From the NCBI GenBank assembly GCA_002690085.1, contig NZDM01000048.1, forward strand, positions 1 through 10,455: 10,455 nucleotides of DNA, in the 5' to 3' direction. Each line of letters begins with the position of its first letter. Position 1 is the first letter of the stretch. Positions 6,199 through 10,455 of this stretch are shown in pieces. Both the position numbers and the translations under genes were made by a program. The notes beneath the pieces are model-generated. The model was given only the letters and a program-made list of their open reading frames with translations. It was not told the DNA's origin and did not search any database. Source of the DNA: Flavobacteriaceae bacterium. Its GTDB lineage: Bacteria; Bacteroidota; Bacteroidia; Flavobacteriales; Flavobacteriaceae.

Positions 6199-7674
6199 AT
6201 GAAAAAAATTACTTTATTAGCCTTTACATTGGCTATCTTTTTTGCAAATGCTCAGGTTTTGACTGAAGATTTTTCTTCTGCCACAGAAGGTTTGGCGTTT
6301 CCTAACGGATGGACTACGTCAATTGCACCTGGATCCAGTGGAGACTGGGTAATTGGAAATACAGCAAATACCGGAGTTCCAGCTTATGGCGGGGACACTG
6401 GTATGATTAATGGAGGATGTGACGGTTTATATGCGTTACTTGACAGCGATGGTATTGGAGCTTCTGGTTCTCAGAATGCTTCATTTATATCTCCAGTAAT
6501 TGATCTGACAGGTTATTCTGACCTTATTCTGAAATTTAATCATCATTTTAGAGTTTATAATGCTAATGCTGATATTGGATATGTCGAAGGCACAACTAAT
6601 GGTGGTGTTACGTGGACAAGTTTTGCAACTTATACAGGAGCCAATAATTACAGTACTGAAGGTTTAACTAGTGTTGATATATCACCTCTTGCAGGTAATT
6701 CTGAAGTTCAAATTAGATTTCGTTATGTTGGTGCTTGGGGATATTATTGGGGTGTAGATAATATTGAAGTTACACAATGTACAGCTGCTGCACCTGACGC
6801 AGTTAGTACACCAACTCTGCCTCTAGATCTTGATACTGATGTTGTTATTAATTATGGAGCTGACGATATTATCAATTTTGAATGGCCAGCTGCAGCTGTT
6901 GGTTCAGAGGTAGAAAGCTACACTTTCAATCTAAGTACTTCACTTATTGGTTTTCCAAGTATTGGATCTCTTCCAGTAGACAATAACTTGGTAAACCTCA
7001 TATACTCTTGGGCACCAAATACAACTTACTATTGGTCTGTAGACGCATCAAATTGTGCAGGTTCAACAACAGGTACAATATTTAGTTTTACAACTGCTGC
7101 TTGTTCAGAAACAACTGCACCAATTGCAGTCACAACACCTGGACCTGAGAATGGTGCAACAGGAGTTACATTAGATAATTCTGATCCCACCGCTGCTAAC
7201 GCTTTAGCCTTTACGTGGGTTGAAAATACTTCTGGTCTTTCATATGACTTGGTATTGAGTACTGATCCACTACTTACCAATGCATCTACATTTGCTTTTG
7301 AAAATGGTGAAATTATTATTGGTTTAAGCGAAAACACTACATACTTTTGGCAAATAATTGCTCATAATTGTTTTGGCTCTACATCATCGAGCACATGGAG
7401 CTTCACGACTGGTGCAACAGCTTCAATTGATGATTACGATTCAAAGCTTTTTTCAGTTTTTCCTAATCCAGTAATTGACATCCTTAATATCGATGGTAAC
7501 GCCTCTATTGATTCAATCGAAATTATCAATCAATTAGGGCAAAGTGTATTAGAAGTTGATATAAATTCAATGTTCAATAATCAAATTAACTTAAGCAAAT
7601 TAAATACAGGTATTTATTTTGTGAAGGTAAAATCTGCTTCAAAAACACAAACACTACAAATTTTAAAGCAATAA
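6199..7674 (+). CDS. T9SS-exported multidomain protein (choice-of-anchor J/MAM-like, two Fn3-like, type A sorting domain)
   Basis: The 491-aa product has a Sec signal peptide (MKKITLLAFTLAIFFANA, cleaved before Q19). Residues about 22-192 form a jelly-roll of the choice-of-anchor J or MAM-like kind: EDFSS near the start, FPNGWTT, a SFISPVIDLTGYSDLILKF segment and a closing YYWGVDNIEV. Two fibronectin type III-like domains follow at about 197-301 and 308-405. Both have the NTTYYW or NTTYFW and FSFTT or WSFTT motifs common in Bacteroidetes surface proteins, and each has a conserved cysteine (NC-x-GST). Residues about 418-491 are a T9SS type A sorting domain (FSVFPNPVIDILNI, then LNTGIYFVKV and TQTLQILKQ). 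The protein should cross the outer membrane by T9SS and then be attached or released. No catalytic motif is visible, so adhesion or carbohydrate binding is only a guess. A strong terminator follows. Confidence 0.9.
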   Translation: MKKITLLAFTLAIFFANAQVLTEDFSSATEGLAFPNGWTTSIAPGSSGDWVIGNTANTGVPAYGGDTGMINGGCDGLYALLDSDGIGASGSQNASFISPVIDLTGYSDLILKFNHHFRVYNANADIGYVEGTTNGGVTWTSFATYTGANNYSTEGLTSVDISPLAGNSEVQIRFRYVGAWGYYWGVDNIEVTQCTAAAPDAVSTPTLPLDLDTDVVINYGADDIINFEWPAAAVGSEVESYTFNLSTSLIGFPSIGSLPVDNNLVNLIYSWAPNTTYYWSVDASNCAGSTTGTIFSFTTAACSETTAPIAVTTPGPENGATGVTLDNSDPTAANALAFTWVENTSGLSYDLVLSTDPLLTNASTFAFENGEIIIGLSENTTYFWQIIAHNCFGSTSSSTWSFTTGATASIDDYDSKLFSVFPNPVIDILNIDGNASIDSIEIINQLGQSVLEVDINSMFNNQINLSKLNTGIYFVKVKSASKTQTLQILKQ

Positions 7675-7699
7675 CATTTAAAGTTTAAAGTTTTATTTT

Positions 7700-7733
7700 A
7701 AAAAAAAAGTCTACCGATTGGTAGACTTTTTTT
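7700..7733. terminator. Bidirectional Rho-independent terminator
   Basis: GTCTACC (7709-7715), the loop GATT and GGTAGAC (7720-7726) form a perfect hairpin. It is preceded by nine A (7700-7708) and followed by seven T (7727-7733), so it can act on both strands. It lies between the convergent genes ending at 7674 (+) and 7735 (-). Confidence 0.95.
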
Positions 7734-7734
7734 A

Positions 7735-7890
7735 TTAGAATCCAAAACCTCCGGGGGTTGGCGGAATCGACTGTGCTTGCGCCTTTTTAGGACTTAATAT
7801 CATAAAGGTTCCCAATGCGGTCATACCTGCGTAACGGCATATTTTTTTTAATGCTTCTTGTCTATTGATATTTTCGTTTTGCTTATTCAT
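7735..7890 (-). CDS. Small exported peptide with a Tat-like leader, flavobacterial hypothetical
   Basis: This 51-aa gene is easy to miss because of its size. The protein starts MNKQNENINRQEALKKI, continues through a moderately hydrophobic stretch (YAGMTALGTFMIL) to SPKKAQAQ, and ends in a glycine- and proline-rich PPTPGGFGF. The NRQEALKK segment resembles the NRREALKK twin-arginine-like start that I recall in related short flavobacterial proteins. Here the second arginine is glutamine. A predicted cleavage near AQA-Q (about residue 39-40) would leave a mature peptide of only about a dozen residues. The ATG is at 7888-7890. The gene converges on the T9SS gene and shares the bidirectional terminator, two bases from its stop codon. 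Function is unknown. The conserved shape supports a real gene over a chance frame. Confidence 0.75.
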   Translation of the reverse strand: MNKQNENINRQEALKKICRYAGMTALGTFMILSPKKAQAQSIPPTPGGFGF

Positions 7891-7954
7891 TATTTTTTTT
7901 GATTATGGAGCGAAATTTGAATTCAACTGGGCAAAATTAAAACAAACAAAAGAA

Positions 7955-8221
7955 ATGATTTTAAAAAAAAGATGCTATGTAATAAACGGGCGTCGTAATG
8001 TAATAAGCGGGAATATTTATGACATAAACGGAGCAAATAGATTACATTTTAATGAATTTTATTGCATAGAATTGAATAAAAATTCAAATAAATTTAATGA
8101 TAAAACAATTAAGACATTTGATTCATCAAGACAAGCATCTAGAATCACAGGAATTCCTCAGACTTCTTTAGTTGCTAATGGAAAGACAACTGGAGATATA
8201 TTTGAATATGGGAAGATGTAA
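7955..8221 (+). CDS. Small protein with NUMOD1-like DNA-binding segment
   Basis: The 88-aa product starts at ATG 7955 (AAAAGAA just upstream is a weak ribosome site). An in-frame TTG further upstream would overlap the divergent 51-aa gene and is less likely. Residues 8-28 are three exact-length heptads, YVINGRR, NVISGNI and YDINGAN, encoded by a 21-bp tandem repeat. Residues about 52-85 (IKTFDSSRQASRITGIPQTS and on through GKTTGDIFEY) follow the pattern of NUMOD1, a small helix-turn-helix module usually attached to HNH or GIY-YIG homing endonucleases. No nuclease domain is present here. It may be a free-standing DNA-binding protein, or a remnant of a homing-type gene. The basic N-terminus (KKRCYV, GRR) fits nucleic-acid binding. 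The domain call is from pattern memory and is moderate. Confidence 0.55.
   Translation: MILKKRCYVINGRRNVISGNIYDINGANRLHFNEFYCIELNKNSNKFNDKTIKTFDSSRQASRITGIPQTSLVANGKTTGDIFEYGKM
7976..8038 (+). repeat. Three tandem 21-bp units (seven-residue repeat)
   Basis: The units are 7976-7996, 7997-8017 and 8018-8038. Units 1 and 2 share ATGTAATAA(A/G)CGGG in 13 of 14 positions. Unit 3 keeps ATG, then ATAAACGG in the same register. The period is an exact multiple of three, so the reading frame is kept. Confidence 0.8.
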
Positions 8222-8260
8222 TAAATTCATAGGTTTATAAAATGATTTATCATAAAAATT

Positions 8261-9754
8261 TCAATTCTTTATTACTCTTAATTCAAAGGATTGATTATTG
8301 ATTATATCTACAAGTTTAACTATGTATAAAGCATTGTCAAGTTTTGAAATATCTAAAGAATTACCAATATTTTCGTACAAAAGTTTTCCGTTGATATCAA
8401 ATAGTTGAATTTTATAATTATTTTCTGAATTTAGTTTTATAATAGAATTAGAGGGGTTTGGAAAAAATACTGGCTTTACACTAGCCATAATATTATTTGT
8501 ATTTAACGCTGATTGTATATCATAAACCTGAACTAATCCGGTAAGTTGACCTGAGGAGTCATTTGCAAGAGTTGATGATACTGCTATCTTGGTCCCTGCT
8601 CTATTTATATCAGTACAAGCTCCCAAAAAGTCTTCTTGAGACAACCCATTTATCGTTCCTATTTGATTCCAGTTAGTTGAGTCTAATTGATATATGATAG
8701 CTTTACCAGAACTTGCTCCGTTTGGACTGCTAGTAGGAGAGCCTAAAATTAATATACTTCCGTCTCCACTAATGCTTAAATCCCATCCAGCATTTCCATT
8801 TCCTATTCCGTCAATATCCATACCAACCTGCACCCAATTTAGGCCATCAAACTTAAAAACTCTAACATGACCAATGTCTATTCCATTTTGAGTATTATTC
8901 TGTGGTGCTCCAACAGCTACTGTGTAGCCATCAGAACTTATACTATTTGAATAACCAAAATGATCCAAATATGGACCCTCTCCATTAATATCTTGACCAA
9001 TTTGAATCCAAGAATTTGAAGATAAATTATAAGAATAAACTCTATTTTGACCTATTTCAAAACCAAATTCAGAATTATGTCCGGCACCAATAGATAAAAT
9101 ATAACCATTTGAACTTAAGTCTACGGAATGGCCTGAATTCTCCTCATCATATTCCCCATCTATATCTTGACCTAGCTGATCCCAGCTACTTCCGTTATAT
9201 TGAAAAACTCTAGTGCTTCCTGAGTCATTAGCAGAGTCATTATTAAAGGGTCCTGAAGCGGCCACTATATCTCCTGCACTGTTGATACTACATGAATACC
9301 CAAAGTTATCTCCAATATTTTCTCCAATTATGTCTTGACCTAATTGTTCCCAATCATTAATAAATTCATTCCACTGATAAACCCTTATAACACCATTATC
9401 GTTACTTCTTGGTGCACCAACAACAAAAATTTGACCATCATCATTTAAATCAATAGAATAACCCAGCCAGTCACCAGCAGAATCACCAATAAGATCATTT
9501 CCAACTTGATTCCATAAATTACCATCAAATTGAAATATGCGAGCTAGTCCTGATTCAACTCCGTTATCATCAGCTCGATATGCACCGACAGCTAAAGTAC
9601 CATCTGAGTTTGCAATTGAAAGTGCTGCTCCAAACCTATCTTGATGATTATCTCCCCAAATATTCTGACCTAGTTGTACTTGTGCAATACTAAAATTTGC
9701 GCTTAATACTAAAGATAAAATAATTAAGTATATGCTTATTATTTCCTTTTTCAT
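8261..9754 (-). CDS. T9SS-exported seven-repeat beta-propeller (FG-GAP-like) protein
   Basis: The 497-aa product has a signal peptide (hydrophobic core IISIYLIILSLVLS, cleavage near SIA/Q25). Seven repeats of 51-58 aa follow at about 28-83, 84-137, 138-193, 194-251, 252-309, 310-364 and 365-416. Each runs GxDIxG, then D-x-FGYS, SISSDG, AVGAP, NG and VRVFQ, ending in W-x-Q. Seven copies is the number expected for one closed seven-bladed propeller, as in FG-GAP or integrin-alpha-like proteins. Residues about 429-497 are a type A T9SS sorting domain (FFPNPSNSIIKL, IQLFDINGKLLYE, LDNALYIVKLV, ending ELRVIKN). The many D-x-D and DDNG loops would suit calcium binding, which is inferred. The protein should be exported to the surface, perhaps for adhesion; no catalytic residues are evident. 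It converges on the NUMOD1-like gene 39 bp away, without a clear terminator. Confidence 0.9.
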   Translation of the reverse strand: MKKEIISIYLIILSLVLSANFSIAQVQLGQNIWGDNHQDRFGAALSIANSDGTLAVGAYRADDNGVESGLARIFQFDGNLWNQVGNDLIGDSAGDWLGYSIDLNDDGQIFVVGAPRSNDNGVIRVYQWNEFINDWEQLGQDIIGENIGDNFGYSCSINSAGDIVAASGPFNNDSANDSGSTRVFQYNGSSWDQLGQDIDGEYDEENSGHSVDLSSNGYILSIGAGHNSEFGFEIGQNRVYSYNLSSNSWIQIGQDINGEGPYLDHFGYSNSISSDGYTVAVGAPQNNTQNGIDIGHVRVFKFDGLNWVQVGMDIDGIGNGNAGWDLSISGDGSILILGSPTSSPNGASSGKAIIYQLDSTNWNQIGTINGLSQEDFLGACTDINRAGTKIAVSSTLANDSSGQLTGLVQVYDIQSALNTNNIMASVKPVFFPNPSNSIIKLNSENNYKIQLFDINGKLLYENIGNSLDISKLDNALYIVKLVDIINNQSFELRVIKN

Positions 9755-9968
9755 ACTAGCAATTTACAATAATTAATTTTTTTCATTATATAAACTTAAC
9801 TTATTGATTATCAACAACTTATTTGCCAATTAGACAAGTCACCTCTTCCCTTCCATATCTGTTGAATCTATAATTTGTTAGAAGTGCGGTACTATTGCGG
9901 TACTTAAAAAACGTGCTAAACTGTAGCAAAACGGTTAGTAATAGTATTAGCTTTCATATCGCGTGTTA
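9755..9968. other. 214-bp intergenic region with coding-like remnant and direct repeats
   Basis: The right part holds an 11-bp-period direct repeat and a start-less open frame on the minus strand (9819-9950, 44 codons including the stop). That frame contains TNYRFNRYGREEVTCLIGK before its stop. I do not recognise the parent gene. A weak -7-like TAAGTTTA (minus strand, 9791-9798) lies 36 nt upstream of the propeller start. No strong terminator is visible for the gene ending at 9969. Confidence 0.45.
9885..9904. repeat. Direct repeat TGCGGTACT, two copies, 11-bp period
   Basis: TGCGGTACT occurs at 9885-9893 and 9896-9904, separated by AT. Spacing of about one helical turn would put both copies on the same face of the DNA, as in a protein-binding site. 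It is GC-richer than the surroundings. Function is unknown. Confidence 0.6.
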
Positions 9969-10455
9969 CTAATCTAAATATTCATATGAAATATAAACTT
10001 CATTAACATCCTGTGTAGTATTTTGAATTATTTGACAAGTTTTATTAATGGGATATCCAGCATCATTATAAACATATGAACAAGAGACTGTAGCGGTATA
10101 GTTCATTGTTTCACAATCACCAGTATTTTGATGATTATATGCAGTCCAATTATTATTTAGCGCATTAATATTGTATTCGCTTGAAATGTATCCCAAAAAG
10201 GGTATTCTACCTGTAATATTTTTAAAAGGGTTATTATAATTATCATAATCATATTCTATTACTGTACTACAACTGGGATTGTCATTTTGTTGAATCAAAC
10301 CATCCATATAGACTATGTTTCCACTACTATCAAGAGTAAAGTGCAAAGATACAGTGCCATCGGTATTTACCCCATCCTCCATAAGTCGATTATAGAAAAT
10401 TTGTCCACTTGAATTACAAGAATATGAGTAAACAGCATCAATCACACAAATATTA
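9969..10455 (-). CDS. Probable lipoprotein of the DUF4595/YD-like kind, 5'-truncated by window
   Basis: The C-terminal 161 codons are visible. The frame runs open past the right edge, so a GTG at 10443-10445 need not be the start and the N-terminal signal is not seen. The protein is rich in Tyr, Asn and Asp, with repeated short beta-hairpin-like units: YSYSCNSSGQI, LDSSGNIVYMDG, IEYDYDNYNNPFKNITG, YVYNDAGYPINK and a terminal VYISYEYLD. The YDNYNNPFKN block followed by an N-rich segment and Y-x-Y-N-x-x-GYP resembles the uncharacterised DUF4595-like lipoproteins common in Bacteroidetes, which have YD-repeat-like strands. No catalytic motif is visible. Four cysteines are present in the visible mature part (in SYSCN, PSCST, GDCET and KTCQ), with two more in NIC and VSCSY. 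It is on the same strand as the propeller gene, but the 214-bp gap argues against a tight operon. Confidence 0.6.
   Translation of the reverse strand, partial: NICVIDAVYSYSCNSSGQIFYNRLMEDGVNTDGTVSLHFTLDSSGNIVYMDGLIQQNDNPSCSTVIEYDYDNYNNPFKNITGRIPFLGYISSEYNINALNNNWTAYNHQNTGDCETMNYTATVSCSYVYNDAGYPINKTCQIIQNTTQDVNEVYISYEYLD

Noticed and set aside
7029..7337. Minus-strand 102-codon frame within the T9SS gene
   Set aside because: It is a shadow of the Fn3-like coding region, low in complexity and with no motif.
8221..8255. Short AT-only palindromes between the convergent genes (for example ATGATTTATCAT)
   Set aside because: The stem is 4-5 bp of mostly A/T pairs with a tiny loop, too weak to call a terminator.
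4430..9754. A polysaccharide or glycan utilisation locus
   Set aside because: No SusC/SusD pair, glycoside hydrolase, sugar transporter or sensor-regulator is present, and the genes alternate in strand.
9808..9816. TTATCAACA, a one-mismatch DnaA box
   Set aside because: It is a single degenerate site in AT-rich DNA with no cluster and no origin-type neighbours.

Overview
The window looks like chromosome of a low-GC member of the Bacteroidetes, most likely a flavobacterium (Flavobacteriaceae). Three things point there. The housekeeping proteins are flavobacterial in type. Two secreted proteins end in type IX secretion (T9SS) type A sorting domains, and there are Bacteroidetes-style lipoproteins. 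Translation starts lack clear Shine-Dalgarno sequences. I see no rRNA, tRNA, CRISPR array, insertion sequence or prophage.

Layout. Bases 3-3589 are a housekeeping block: the 3' end of dnaX (DNA polymerase III gamma/tau) and miaE (tRNA hydroxylase) on the plus strand, 3 nt apart, then pdxH (PLP synthesis) and dld (quinone-linked D-lactate dehydrogenase) on the minus strand. From 3778 on, nearly every gene encodes an exported or surface protein: a small secreted protein of unknown function (3778-4428, +); a lipoprotein whose C-terminal half is a full peptide-N-glycosidase F (4430-6121, -); a 491-aa T9SS-exported multidomain protein (6199-7674, +); a 51-aa peptide with a leader like a degenerate Tat signal (7735-7890, -); a small protein with a NUMOD1-like DNA-binding segment (7955-8221, +); a seven-repeat beta-propeller T9SS protein (8261-9754, -); and a truncated probable lipoprotein at the right edge (9969-10455, -).

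The genes do not form one operon; orientation changes almost at every step. Divergent pairs meet at 3590-3777 and 6122-6198, and convergent pairs meet at 4429, 7675-7734 and 8222-8260. A strong bidirectional terminator lies at 7700-7733 and a weaker hairpin overlaps the dld stop codon.

The best functional story is the PNGase F lipoprotein. It keeps all three catalytic acids and all six disulfide cysteines of the Elizabethkingia enzyme but carries two tandem beta-sandwich repeats between the lipid anchor and the enzyme. That suggests a cell-surface deglycosylase held away from the membrane. Its neighbours (adhesin-like or carbohydrate-binding-like T9SS proteins) fit a surface polymer or glycoprotein-foraging lifestyle, but no SusC/SusD pair or glycoside hydrolase is present to prove a utilisation locus. 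I found no clear evidence of a new multi-gene system. The most unexplained elements are the NUMOD1-like protein with its exact 21-bp triplication, a 22-bp inverted repeat in the dld divergent region, and a coding-like but start-less stretch at 9819-9950.
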